Origin: CAVORB01 sp963698495
GTDB lineage: Bacteria; Pseudomonadota; Gammaproteobacteria; Chromatiales; Chromatiaceae
Assembly: GCA_963698495.1 (NCBI GenBank)
Contig: CAVORB010000032.1
Location: 68,121 to 132,120 of the forward strand
Direction of reading: 5' to 3'
DNA: 64,000 nucleotides
The translations under genes were made by a program, and so were the position numbers. Positions 36,983 to 45,939 of the stretch are shown in pieces. Within the stretch, counting starts at the first letter, position 1, and each line of letters begins with the position of its first letter. Under the pieces are notes generated by a model that worked only from the letters and a program-made list of their open reading frames with translations, had not been told where the DNA came from and searched no databases.

Positions 36983-38029
36983 TCAGCGTTTACCCCGAAT
37001 CAACGACTCCGGGTGCCGTTCGAGGTAATCGGCCAAGGCTTTCAGAGACTTCGCCGCGGCGGAAAGGGCACGCAGCGAGGCGAGCGCCTCACGGTGCAGG
37101 GGCGAGCCCTGGTCGACGGCGGAGGAGATGCCGTCGAACGTCGCCTTGGCGGAGACAAACGCCGCTTCGGCCGAGCCCGCGGCACGACGCAGGCTCTGCG
37201 CGGCCGGGCCGATCTCGCCTTCGGCGCTGCCCGCCACCCGGCCAACCTCGGTCGCGGCTACCTCAAGCGCGGACAGCAATCCCTCCAACTTGTCCGCGAG
37301 CACCCGCGCGACCCGACGCGCATCCGCAAGCGTGGCGCCCAGGTCCTCCCCGCTCGTCCCCATGAGATCCCGCGCGCTGGCGCTCGCCTGCGCCAGGTCC
37401 GCGGAGGCGCTCTCGAGGCTTTCCAGGATGCGCGGCACCTCAGGCGCATCGACCAGCCTGCGCAGCCCCTCCAGTACCGCCAGGGCCTGATCGACCAGAT
37501 GGTCCACCGGGATCTTCTCGAGCTCCCCGCGCAGGCGCTCCAACGGCGATGGAATGGTCGGCAGCTCGCGGTAGCGGCCACCTCCGCCGTGGAGGATCAA
37601 TGGGGTGCCAGGGAAGAAGCCGACCTCGATCTGCAGCATCCCGGTCACGATGCTCTGGCTGCCGAGCCGCGCGCGCATCCCAGCCTGCAGGGCCTTTTCG
37701 TATAGCCCCTTGCTGTCGAGCTCGCCGCGAATCTCTCCCGGCCAATCCACGCGGTCCTGGTCGATCTCGACATAGACGGGGACCACGAACGCGCCCCGCT
37801 CCTCATCGAAGGTCACGCCGATGTCCTTCACGATCCCGATCTGCACGCCTTTGAGGACGACCGGCGCACCAACCTTGAGTCCGCTGGTGTTGGTGCGGAA
37901 ATAGAGCACCAGCGTCTCCCGGTCGCCACCCAGGCGCCCGCCGCCCAGGATCAGGAGGCCAGCGACCAGAAGGGCCAGCGCCCCCATGACAAAGGCGCCG
38001 ATCAGGGTCGGGCTGGCACGCTGGCTCAT
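36983..38029 (-). CDS. MlaD-family (MCE) lipid-transport substrate-binding protein
   Basis: A 348-residue MCE-domain protein. A single N-terminal transmembrane helix (about 8-30) is followed by an MCE domain (about 40-120; FRTNTSGLKVGAPVVLKGVQIG) and a long helical, Ala/Leu/Glu-rich region to the C-terminus. Such proteins form hexameric lipid conduits on the periplasmic side of an MlaE/MlaF transporter. The start MSQRASPTLIG at 38029 overlaps the ATPase stop by 4 bases. The long C-terminal helix is more PqiB/Mce-like than E. coli MlaD, which is shorter. Confidence 0.9.
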   Translation of the reverse strand: MSQRASPTLIGAFVMGALALLVAGLLILGGGRLGGDRETLVLYFRTNTSGLKVGAPVVLKGVQIGIVKDIGVTFDEERGAFVVPVYVEIDQDRVDWPGEIRGELDSKGLYEKALQAGMRARLGSQSIVTGMLQIEVGFFPGTPLILHGGGGRYRELPTIPSPLERLRGELEKIPVDHLVDQALAVLEGLRRLVDAPEVPRILESLESASADLAQASASARDLMGTSGEDLGATLADARRVARVLADKLEGLLSALEVAATEVGRVAGSAEGEIGPAAQSLRRAAGSAEAAFVSAKATFDGISSAVDQGSPLHREALASLRALSAAAKSLKALADYLERHPESLIRGKR

Positions 38030-38811
38030 CCGCGGGCGACCCCGCTCGGCCGGCCTTCTCCCCGAGTGAGGAACTCGATCACCCTGGGCTCGTCGCACTC
38101 CTGCAGCAGTCGGCGGGGGGCGCCCCGAGCGAGCATGGTCTTGGTCTCCGTGTCGAGAAACACCGAATCGTCCGCGATCGCAAAGATACTGGCAAGCTCG
38201 TGGGTGACCACCACCAAGGCCACCCCCAGGCTGTCGCGCAGCTCCATGATGAGCCGATCGAGCAGGTGGGCGCTCACCGGGTCGAGACCCGCGGAGGGCT
38301 CATCGAGGTAGAGAATCGCCGGGTCCAGCGCCATGGCGCGGGCCAGGGCCGCACGCTTGCGCATGCCGCCGCTGATCTCGAACGGGTAGTAGTCCTCGAA
38401 GCCGCGCAGCCCCACCAGCCGCAGCTTGAGCCTCGCGAGCGCAAGCGCGTCGGCGGGCGTGACCTCGGTGAGCTCCGTCAAGGGCAGGGTGATGTTCTCG
38501 GCCAGGGTCAGGGAGCTCCAAAGCGCGCCGCTCTGATAGAGCACGCCGACGCCGCGCATGATCGCCCGCCGCTGGTTCTCGTCATCGTCCCAGAGGCTCT
38601 TTCCGTCGTACAGCACCTGTCCCTGCGCGGGCCGGATCAGGCCGATCATGTGCTTGAGCAGGGTGCTCTTGCCGCAACCGCTGCCGCCCATGATGACGAA
38701 GATCTCGCCGCGCCGCACGTCGAAGCTCAGGTCGCGCTGGACCACGAAGTCTCCGAAGGCCATCGTGAGGTCTCGCACCTGGATCGGAGGGGCATCGCCA
38801 TTCACACTCAC
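38026..38811 (-). CDS. MlaF-like ABC transporter ATPase
   Basis: A 261-residue ATPase. Walker A GGSGCGKST is at 42-50, signature ISGGMRKRAALARAM near 146-160, Walker B ILYLDEPSAGLDP follows, and the H-loop is in VVVTHEL. Length and motifs match MlaF, which powers phospholipid trafficking between membranes. It lies between the MlaE-like permease (3 bases upstream) and the MlaD-like gene (4-base overlap). No mlaB or mlaC gene is adjacent. Confidence 0.92.
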   Translation of the reverse strand: MSVNGDAPPIQVRDLTMAFGDFVVQRDLSFDVRRGEIFVIMGGSGCGKSTLLKHMIGLIRPAQGQVLYDGKSLWDDDENQRRAIMRGVGVLYQSGALWSSLTLAENITLPLTELTEVTPADALALARLKLRLVGLRGFEDYYPFEISGGMRKRAALARAMALDPAILYLDEPSAGLDPVSAHLLDRLIMELRDSLGVALVVVTHELASIFAIADDSVFLDTETKTMLARGAPRRLLQECDEPRVIEFLTRGEGRPSGVARG

Positions 38812-38814
38812 GGC

Positions 38815-39975
38815 TCAGATCCCGAGCTGGGTGGCGACGAGGGTGATGACGGCGTCCGCCACAACGATGCCGACGATGGCGCTCACCACGGCGGTCGTGG
38901 CCGCCTCCCCCACCGCGGCGGATGAGCGCCCGCTGTTCACGCCCTGGTAACAACCGGCGACGGCGATGATGACCGCGAAAACCAGGCTCATGAAGAGCCC
39001 GACGGCCAGATGGACGAGGGTGACGGACTCCAGCGTCTGACTCAGGTACTGGGTCGCCGTGATGTCGAACATGCCTACGCCCACCAGCATGCCGCCGAGG
39101 ATGCCCAGCACGTCCGCGTAGATGGTCAGCAAAGGGACCATGAGCACCAGCGCCAGCAGGCGCGGCAGGACCAGGAAATCCATCGGGGATATGCCCAGGG
39201 TCTTGAAGGCGTCGATCTCCTCGTTCACCTGCATGCTCCCGAGCTGGGCGGCGAAGGCGGCGCCCGTGCGCCCGGCCATGATGATGGCGGTCATCATCGC
39301 CCCCATCTGCCGCAGCATGCCGATTCCCACGGCGTTCGCGATATAGACCTGAGCGCCGAACATCGCCAGCTGCACCGCGCCGACAAAGGCCAGGATGACG
39401 CCTACCAGGACGCTGATCAGGCTGACGATGGGCAAAGCCTCCGCCCCGCTCTGCTGGATGAACAAGACGAGATCCGCGCGCCGTAAACGCGCGCGGCCGG
39501 TCAGCAAGCGTCCGAGCGCCAGCACCAGCTCGCCGACGAAGGCGAGCACGGCCCGCGTCTGCGCGAGGGCCGCAAGCGTGCGGCGGCCGGCCCGTTCCAG
39601 GAATCCGGGCGCCTGGACCTCGCGGCGGGCGCCGGCACGCTCCGGCACCTTGCGCGCCAGGGCGAGCAGGCCGGTCGCCCCGGACGGCAGGCTCGAGGAA
39701 TCGACCTCCACGCCGTGCGCGTCCGCCAGGTCCGCGACCGCGACCAGGAAGGCGATGAGTCCGCTGTCCCATGCGCCGAGTCCTCCGTCCCGCAGTTCGA
39801 TCCGGCGGACCGAGCCCCAGTCCTCGGGCTCGAACGAGGCGACGTCCGGGACCGCCTTCTCCAGCGTCCAACTACCCTTCAGGGTGATGGACCACTCGCC
39901 GCCATCGGCAAGCCCGGCGCTGACGCGATCGTCTGTGTCTTGCTGCTCTTGCGGGCACATGGCAGGTCCCGGCAT
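38815..39975 (-). CDS. MlaE-like permease with N-terminal STAS-like domain
   Basis: A 386-residue permease. Residues 20-110 look like a STAS-type domain (WSITLKGSWTLEKAV, then LRDGGLGAWDSGLIAFL), the role MlaB plays as a separate protein in E. coli. Residues 130-386 are the MlaE permease with GAMMTAIIMAGRTGAAFAAQ and a conserved IGTLRVNEEIDAL-like motif (LGSMQVNEEIDAFKTLG). The fusion explains the absence of a separate mlaB. It is first of the three-gene operon and diverges from mgtE. Confidence 0.9.
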   Translation of the reverse strand: MPGPAMCPQEQQDTDDRVSAGLADGGEWSITLKGSWTLEKAVPDVASFEPEDWGSVRRIELRDGGLGAWDSGLIAFLVAVADLADAHGVEVDSSSLPSGATGLLALARKVPERAGARREVQAPGFLERAGRRTLAALAQTRAVLAFVGELVLALGRLLTGRARLRRADLVLFIQQSGAEALPIVSLISVLVGVILAFVGAVQLAMFGAQVYIANAVGIGMLRQMGAMMTAIIMAGRTGAAFAAQLGSMQVNEEIDAFKTLGISPMDFLVLPRLLALVLMVPLLTIYADVLGILGGMLVGVGMFDITATQYLSQTLESVTLVHLAVGLFMSLVFAVIIAVAGCYQGVNSGRSSAAVGEAATTAVVSAIVGIVVADAVITLVATQLGI

Positions 39976-40273
39976 CCTCGCCTTGAATGAGAAACTACCC
40001 GCGTCCGCTGGCCCGTCTCGCCGACGGCGATGCGCGGGCTTTGGGCCGATGGGTCATCAGAGTTTAACATTGCGGCGCTAGGGTAAACGCCACGCGGCGC
40101 TCCCATCGGTAGGAAACACCCAGGCCCGGCATCGCCGGGACCTCCCCGTTCCAACGCGGCGTGAGCGATCTCCGCCGCGGCACACCCGACCTGAACCCAA
40201 CGGTCTAGCTGGGAACAGCGCTGCCGGCGCGTCCCGGATGCGCGCGCAAGCGCCAACCAACATGGAATAGCGC
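39976..40273. promoter_or_regulatory. Divergent mla/mgtE intergenic region
   Basis: About 298 bases shared by the upstream regions of the mla-like operon and mgtE. Several GC-rich self-complementary stretches occur near 40100-40150, but I could not match them to the Mg2+ M-box or another known riboswitch. No gene is visible. Confidence 0.3.
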
Positions 40274-41629
40274 ATGGATCCCCAAGTAGAAGACAGACAC
40301 GACGAGCTGCTCGATCGGATCATCGACCGCATCGAGTCGCGAGATGACCTGAGCCTGCGCGCGCTGGTCGCGGACCTGCATCCAGCCGAGAACGCGGACC
40401 TGCTCGAGTCCCTCCCTCCCGAGGAGCGCAGCACCCTGTGGGAGGCGATGCCCCCCGCGCAGGAAGGCGAGATCCTTTCCCACCTCGGCGACGAGGCGCG
40501 CGCCACCATCATCGGCGAGATGGACCATGCGGACCTGGTGGCCGCGGCCGGTGCCATGGATGCCGAGGACCTGGCCGAGGTGCTCGAGGAGATGCCGGAG
40601 GACCGCTCCGAGCGCCTCGTACAATCGCTGGAGGCGGACCACCGCAAGCGCCTCGAGGCGGTGCTGAGCTATCCGGAAGGGACCGCCGGCCGTTTGATGA
40701 GCACGGACGTGATCAGCGTGCGCAAGGACGTCACCCTGGCGGTCGTGCTGCGCTGGCTGCGTCGGCATAGAAGCTTGCCGCCCCACACGGACGCCCTGAT
40801 GGTGATCGAGCCGGACGGCCGCTACGCCGGCAAGCTCGCAATGGCTGGCGTCATCACTGGGAACCCGGATGCGCTGGTGGAGACGGTCATGCAGCCGGAG
40901 GCGGAGACCGTGCATGCCCGCGCCAGCGAGCACGACGTCGCGGTGCTGTTCGAGCGCCGGGACCTGATCTCGGTGGCGGTGCTGGACGACGAGGAGCGGC
41001 TGCTCGGGCGCATCACGGTGGACGACGCCCTGGACGTGATCCGCGAGGAGGGCGACCGCGCGATGCTCAGGAGCGCGGGCCTGGACGAGGAAGAGGACCT
41101 GTTCGCCCCGGTTCTGCCGAGCGCCAAGCGGCGTGCGGTGTGGCTCGGGATCAATCTGATCACGGTGTTCGCCGCCGCCTGGGTCATCGGGCGTTTCGAG
41201 GAGGCGCTGGACAAGATCGTGGCCCTGGCGGTGCTGATGCCGGTGGTGGCGAGCATGGGGGGCATCGCCGGCAGCCAGACCCTGACGTTGACCATCCGCG
41301 GTCTGGCCTTGGATCAGATCGCCTCCTCCAACGTGCGCTGGCTGGCGACCAAGGAGATCGCCGTCGGCGCCCTGAACGGCATCGCCTGGGCCCTCGTCGT
41401 GGCCGCCGTCGCCTATCTCTGGTTCCACAGCGCCGGCATCGCCGGGGTCATTGCCGCCGCGATGGTGGTCAATCTGCTTGCCGCGGCGGCCTCGGGGGTG
41501 GCCGTACCCTTGATCCTGCACCGTCTCGGCATCGACCCTGCCCTGTCAGGCGCCGTGATCCTGACCACGGTGACGGATGTCGTCGGCTTCCTCAGCTTTC
41601 TCGGGCTGGCATCGGTCTTCCTTCTCTGA
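40274..41629 (+). CDS. mgtE: Magnesium transporter MgtE
   Basis: A 451-residue Mg2+ channel/transporter with the standard MgtE layout. An N-terminal superhelical domain (about 10-130; LHPAENADLLESLPPEERS) is followed by two CBS domains (135-255; RLMSTDVISVRKDVTLAVVL) and five transmembrane helices (275-451). PVVASMGGIAGSQTLTLTIR is the pore signature. Cytoplasmic Mg2+ binding to the N and CBS domains closes the pore in characterised family members. The stop lies 3 bases before repeat copy D. Confidence 0.95.
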   Translation: MDPQVEDRHDELLDRIIDRIESRDDLSLRALVADLHPAENADLLESLPPEERSTLWEAMPPAQEGEILSHLGDEARATIIGEMDHADLVAAAGAMDAEDLAEVLEEMPEDRSERLVQSLEADHRKRLEAVLSYPEGTAGRLMSTDVISVRKDVTLAVVLRWLRRHRSLPPHTDALMVIEPDGRYAGKLAMAGVITGNPDALVETVMQPEAETVHARASEHDVAVLFERRDLISVAVLDDEERLLGRITVDDALDVIREEGDRAMLRSAGLDEEEDLFAPVLPSAKRRAVWLGINLITVFAAAWVIGRFEEALDKIVALAVLMPVVASMGGIAGSQTLTLTIRGLALDQIASSNVRWLATKEIAVGALNGIAWALVVAAVAYLWFHSAGIAGVIAAAMVVNLLAAAASGVAVPLILHRLGIDPALSGAVILTTVTDVVGFLSFLGLASVFLL

Positions 41630-41632
41630 CGA

Positions 41633-41681
41633 GACGCTGATGTTCGGCCAGGCCGGCCAAAATCGGCACGCCCACGTGCCG
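41633..41681 (+). repeat. Dispersed intergenic repeat, copy D (head only, diverged)
   Basis: GACGCTGATGTTCGGCC then AGGCCGGCCAAAATCGGCACG keep the head of the repeat with its palindrome changed to CGGCC/GGCCG. The downstream body is not recognisable. A second GC-rich hairpin, GCCGCCGT and ACGGCGGC, follows at about 41680-41703 and could end the mgtE transcript. Confidence 0.45.
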
Positions 41682-42014
41682 CCGTCCGGCCGAAACGGCG
41701 GCTGCGTTTGACGTCGAGAATGGCATGCAAGGGCTCTCCGTCCCTCATCTGAGCGACGAAGCATTCTTTCGCGATCGGCGACGAACATATCGCTATGCTT
41801 ATCGCTCACAAAGCCGTAGCCTGCGCACGCGATCACGCCGTCCCCGTTGTTCCGGACCGACGGATTGGAGGAGTGGTCCGACCCTGCTCGATGACCGCAC
41901 CCGACGCATCTACACATTGCATACCTGAAGCCTGTCATTGCCCCTGGGTCTCCCCCGCGCTCCCGGTGATGGTATCTTCACGTTAAGGAACCATTTGCCA
42001 CCGAGGAGTCGAAA
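41682..42014. promoter_or_regulatory. Upstream region of rimK copy 2
   Basis: About 330 bases without a recognisable gene. AT-richer sequence near 41960-42000 precedes the rimK ATG, with GAGGAG at about 42004-42009 as a Shine-Dalgarno. The promoter should be in this part, but no clear hexamers stand out. Confidence 0.3.
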
Positions 42015-42920
42015 ATGAAAATCGCGATCCTATCCAGAAACCCCAAACTCTACTCCACCCGGCGCCTAGTTGAGGCCGCCGAAGCGCGCGGCCACACGGT
42101 GAAGGTGCTCGACGTGCTGCGCTGCTACATGAACATCACCTCCATGCGCCCGGAGATGCACTACAAGGGGGAGAAGCAGGAGGGATTCGATGCGGTGATC
42201 CCCCGCATCGGCGCCTCGGTCACCTTCTACGGCACCGCGGTGCTGCGCCAGTTCGAGATGATGGGGGTGTTCCCCCTCAACGAGTCGGTGGCCATCACCC
42301 GTTCCCGCGACAAGCTGCGCTCCCTGCAGCTCCTGTCGCGCAAGGGTATCGGTCTGCCGGTGACGGGTTTCGCCCACAAGCCGGACGATATCCAGGACCT
42401 GATCAAGATGGTCGGCGGCGCGCCGCTGGTGATCAAGCTGCTGGAAGGCACCCAGGGCATCGGCGTGGTGCTGGCGGAGACCCAAAAGGCCGCAGAGAGC
42501 GTCATCGAGGCCTTCATGGGCCTGCACGCGAACATCCTGGTGCAGGAGTTCATCAAGGAGGCGGGCGGCGCCGACCTGCGCTGCTTCGTCATCGGCGACA
42601 AGGTGGTGGCGACCATGAAGCGCCAGGGCAAGGAGGGCGAGTTCCGCTCGAACCTGCACCGCGGCGGCACCGCGAGCGTCGTCCGCATCACGCCCGAGGA
42701 GCGCTCGACCGCCGTCCGCGCCGCCCAGACCATGGGGCTGAACGTCGCCGGCGTCGATCTGCTGCGCTCCAACCACGGACCGGTCGTGATGGAGGTCAAC
42801 TCCTCCCCCGGCCTGGAAGGGATCGAACGCTCTACCGGCAAGGACGTCGCGGGCATGATCGTCTCCTTCATCGAGCGAACCGCCGCCCTCGGCAAGACGC
42901 GCACGCGCGGCAGAGGGTAA
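42015..42920 (+). CDS. rimK: RimK-family ATP-grasp ligase, copy 2
   Basis: A 301-residue ATP-grasp ligase with a good GAGGAG site and ATG start (MKIAILSRNPKLYSTRR). All regions match copy 1, including GGAPLVIKLLEGTQGIGVVL and VVMEVNSSPGLEG. It is the better candidate for orthodox S6-modifying RimK because its start is canonical. The AspA-like gene starts 4 bases after its stop and an MscS channel gene follows, so the three appear co-transcribed. Confidence 0.92.
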   Translation: MKIAILSRNPKLYSTRRLVEAAEARGHTVKVLDVLRCYMNITSMRPEMHYKGEKQEGFDAVIPRIGASVTFYGTAVLRQFEMMGVFPLNESVAITRSRDKLRSLQLLSRKGIGLPVTGFAHKPDDIQDLIKMVGGAPLVIKLLEGTQGIGVVLAETQKAAESVIEAFMGLHANILVQEFIKEAGGADLRCFVIGDKVVATMKRQGKEGEFRSNLHRGGTASVVRITPEERSTAVRAAQTMGLNVAGVDLLRSNHGPVVMEVNSSPGLEGIERSTGKDVAGMIVSFIERTAALGKTRTRGRG

Positions 42921-42923
42921 GCG

Positions 42924-43964
42924 ATGCGTCCGCCGTTCGTCATTCAGGGTCAGTCCGTCGCCGCCGGGCACCGGGCGGTCATCGACCTTGCGTTGCCGAA
43001 GCTGAACTCGCACACGCGTCTGTCCATGCCGGTGCACGTGGCGCATGGCAAGCGGGACGGGCCGGTACTGTTCGTATCCGCGGCGGTGCACGGCGACGAG
43101 CTCAACGGGGTAGAGATCATCCGCCGCCTGCTCGAGGTCAAGGCCCTGCGCAGGCTTGCCGGGACGCTGATCGCGGTGCCCGTGGTCAACGTCTACGGCG
43201 TGATCCACCAGTCCCGCTACCTGCCCGACCGGCGTGATCTGAACCGCTGCTTTCCGGGGCACGCCTCGGGCTCCCTGGCGGCGCGGGTGGCATACCTGTT
43301 CATCGACGAGGTGGTGCGTCACTGCAGCCATGGTATCGACCTGCACACCGGCGCCATCCACCGCACCAATCTGCCGCAGATCCGCGCCGATCTCGACGAC
43401 CCGGAGACCGAGCGTCTCGCCCGCGCCTTCGGTGTCCCGGTTCTGATCAACGCGACGCTGCGCGACGGCTCCCTGCGCGAGGCCGCCACGGAGCTCGGCA
43501 TTCCGATGCTGCTCTACGAGGCGGGCGAGGGGCTGCGGTTCGACGAGGTCCCGATTCGCGCCGGCGTGATGGGCGTGCTCAACGTCATGCGCGAGTTGGG
43601 GATGATCAAGTCCTCGAGCAGGCGCGCGCGCGAGGCCGCGCCCTTCATCGCCCGCTCGAGCAGCTGGACGCGTGCCCCCGAGAGCGGCCTGCTGCGCACC
43701 CTGGTGGCCCTCGGCGCCACGGTCCAGCGCGGCGACGTGCTCGGTTACGTCAGCGACCCCTACAGCGGCACCCAGCACCCGGTGACCGCGCACGCCCGTG
43801 GTGTCGTGATCGGCCGGGTGCAGATCCCCTCGGTCCACGAGGGCGAGGCCCTGTTCCATATCGCCCGCTTCGGCAACGAGCACGACGACGCCGCCGACGA
43901 GGTGGAGGCCTTCCAGCAGGAGCACCTGGATGACCTGGACGGCCTCGATCCTCCGATCGTTTGA
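42924..43964 (+). CDS. Succinylglutamate desuccinylase/aspartoacylase-family hydrolase, copy 2
   Basis: A 346-residue paralogue of the protein at 35777. Zinc ligands are in AAVHGDELNGVEIIRR and HGIDLHTGAIHRTN; DRRDLNRCFPG and the C-terminal WTRAPESGLLRTLVALGATV barrel-sandwich domain are conserved. It lies 4 bases after rimK copy 2 and 20 bases before the MscS gene. The retention of this rimK-hydrolase order in both copies implies the two proteins work on the same class of molecule. Confidence 0.91.
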   Translation: MRPPFVIQGQSVAAGHRAVIDLALPKLNSHTRLSMPVHVAHGKRDGPVLFVSAAVHGDELNGVEIIRRLLEVKALRRLAGTLIAVPVVNVYGVIHQSRYLPDRRDLNRCFPGHASGSLAARVAYLFIDEVVRHCSHGIDLHTGAIHRTNLPQIRADLDDPETERLARAFGVPVLINATLRDGSLREAATELGIPMLLYEAGEGLRFDEVPIRAGVMGVLNVMRELGMIKSSSRRAREAAPFIARSSSWTRAPESGLLRTLVALGATVQRGDVLGYVSDPYSGTQHPVTAHARGVVIGRVQIPSVHEGEALFHIARFGNEHDDAADEVEAFQQEHLDDLDGLDPPIV

Positions 43965-43983
43965 CGCACAACGAGCCCTGAAG

Positions 43984-45687
43984 ATGATCCCGCACAAACG
44001 AGCCCGGGCCGCCGTCGCCGGCATCCTCTGGCTGCTGCCCCTCGGCGCCCAGGCACAAGCCGAACAGCCAGCGCCGGTCGCCCCGGCCAAGGAAGGGGCC
44101 GAGGCGCAAGCCGCACCCGCCGCCGGCACGATCGATACCCTGGCCTCCTTCGTCGATCTGCGGAACGCGATCATGCGGGACATCAAGGATGTCAACAAGC
44201 AGTTCGGCGCAAGCCAATCCGATGCGGAGAAGGAGAACCTGAAGCTGCAGCTCGACAAACTGGAGTCCGACCTGCGCGCCGTCAGCGAAAACTTCGAGAA
44301 CATCTCCGCCGGCATCGACCTCACCGCCCTGCGTACCAAGGAGGATGAGGCGTTCAACTTCCAACGGGAGCTGTTCGCCCTGCTAAAGCCCGCGCTAGAC
44401 GAGATGAAGGAGATGACTTCCCACGTGCGGCAGAAGTCGGACCTCAAGGACAGGATCGCCGGCTTCCAGGAAAGCCTGCCGATACTGGAGCAGGCCATCG
44501 CCAACGGCGAGCGCCTGGTATCCGAGAGCAAAGAGAAGCCCGTCACCCAGGCGCTGCAGAAGACGGTGGAGAAGTGGCGGCGACAGCAGACTTTCCTCCA
44601 GAGCGAGCTGCAGGCGGCTGAGCTGCAGCTGCAGGAGCTGGTCTCGACCGAGGTATCCCTGGCCGAGGCATCCCAGAGCTATCTCAAGACCTTCTTCCAA
44701 CAGCGCGGTTTCTACCTCACGATCGCCCTCATGGTGGTGGGCGGCATCCTGCTCGTGTCCCGCCTAACCCATCGGGCCATGCTGCGTTTCGTGCCGGGCT
44801 TCAGGAAGGCGCACCGCAGCTTCCGCCTGCGTCTGGTCGAGCTGATCCACCGCATCATCACCCTGTTCCTGGTCCTCATGGGCCCCATGATCGTCTTCTA
44901 CGTCGTGGAGGACTGGGTGCTCTTCAGCCTCAGCATCCTGCTGCTGCTGGGCGTCGCCTGGACCCTGCGCCAGACCCTGCCCCGCTATATCCATCAGATC
45001 CAGATCTTCCTCAACATCGGCTCGGTGCGCGAGGGGGAGCGTCTGAATATGGACGGGCTCCCCTGGCAGGTACGGCAGATCAACGTCTTCTGCACCCTGG
45101 TCAATCCGGTGGCGGAGCTCACCCAGCGCGTGCCCATCAACGAGCTGGTGGACATGAAGTCGCGGCCCAGCCGGCACGACGAGCCCTGGTTTCCCTGCAA
45201 GAAGGGCGACTGGGTCATCCTCAGCGATGGCGCGCGTGGCAAGGTCATCGGCATCTCGCCCGAGCTGGTACAACTGGTGGAGCGCGGCGGGGCCCAGCTC
45301 ACGTACCAGACCAGCGAGTTCCTCGCGAAGTCGCCGCGCAACCTGGCCACCAACTTCCGCGTCAAGGAGATCATCGGCATCAGCTACAAGCTGCAGGCCG
45401 AGAGCACCGGCAGCATTCCCCAGCTCCTCCAGGACTACATCCAGCGGCGCGTCGAGGAGGAGGGGCTCGGCGACAAGCTGCTCAACCTCCGGGTGGAGTT
45501 CGCCCAGGCCAACAACTCGTCGCTGGACCTGGCGGTGATCGCAGACTTCAAGGGCGAGCTCGGAGACCTCTACAATCGGCTGCGGCGCGCCATTCAGCGC
45601 TGGTGCGTCGATGCCTGCACCGAGCACGGATGGGAGATCCCGTTCCCGCAGATGACTTTGCACGGTGCGGTGGGACGAGCGGACTGA
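43984..45687 (+). CDS. MscS-family mechanosensitive channel with coiled-coil N-terminus
   Basis: A 567-residue channel-like protein. It has a signal peptide (1-25, ILWLLPLGAQAQA), a periplasmic helical/coiled-coil region (50-220), transmembrane segments (about 240-340) and a C-terminal soluble MscS-like part (350-560). The pore helix (RQTLPRYIHQIQIFLNIGSV) and RGKVIGISPELVQLVERGG diverge from the canonical MscS Gly/Ala pore, so gating properties may differ. It is third in the rimK-hydrolase-channel cluster. Confidence 0.85.
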   Translation: MIPHKRARAAVAGILWLLPLGAQAQAEQPAPVAPAKEGAEAQAAPAAGTIDTLASFVDLRNAIMRDIKDVNKQFGASQSDAEKENLKLQLDKLESDLRAVSENFENISAGIDLTALRTKEDEAFNFQRELFALLKPALDEMKEMTSHVRQKSDLKDRIAGFQESLPILEQAIANGERLVSESKEKPVTQALQKTVEKWRRQQTFLQSELQAAELQLQELVSTEVSLAEASQSYLKTFFQQRGFYLTIALMVVGGILLVSRLTHRAMLRFVPGFRKAHRSFRLRLVELIHRIITLFLVLMGPMIVFYVVEDWVLFSLSILLLLGVAWTLRQTLPRYIHQIQIFLNIGSVREGERLNMDGLPWQVRQINVFCTLVNPVAELTQRVPINELVDMKSRPSRHDEPWFPCKKGDWVILSDGARGKVIGISPELVQLVERGGAQLTYQTSEFLAKSPRNLATNFRVKEIIGISYKLQAESTGSIPQLLQDYIQRRVEEEGLGDKLLNLRVEFAQANNSSLDLAVIADFKGELGDLYNRLRRAIQRWCVDACTEHGWEIPFPQMTLHGAVGRAD

Positions 45688-45894
45688 TCCGGCACGATCC
45701 GCCGCCGCATGTATCTGCTGTCGGTGATCACCGCCGTGTTCCTGCCCCTCGGATTCATCACCGGGCTGCTCGGGGTCAACGTCGCCGGCATCCCGGGAGA
45801 CAAGACACCCTGGGCCTTCTTCCTGCCGTGTGTCGGGATCGCGGCCATCCTCGGCCTGCGGCGGTGGTACCTGCGCAGAAAGCGCTGGTTCTGA
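45688..45894 (+). pseudogene. C-terminal remnant of a ZntB/CorA-type metal transporter
   Basis: The frame right after the MscS stop encodes RRRMYLLSVITAVFLPLGFI, then GLLGVNVAGIPG, and ends WYLRRKRWF. This is the last two-helix part of ZntB/CorA transporters with the GxN signature (GVN), which normally follows about 260 cytoplasmic residues that are absent here. An ATG at 45709 could start a 61-residue protein, but a channel of this family needs the missing domain. I read it as a truncated gene. Confidence 0.7.
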
Positions 45895-45939
45895 GCGCCT
45901 GCGGCGACCGGCAACTTCGGAACGGCACTGGCCCCGGTC

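Noticed and set aside
39976..40273. Mg2+ riboswitch (M-box) before mgtE
   Set aside because: The GC-rich hairpins present do not match the conserved M-box core sequence as I know it.
42066..44546. An 826-codon reverse open frame spanning rimK copy 2, the AspA-like gene and part of mscS
   Set aside because: The translation is His/Gly/Asp-rich nonsense opposite three clearly conserved genes.
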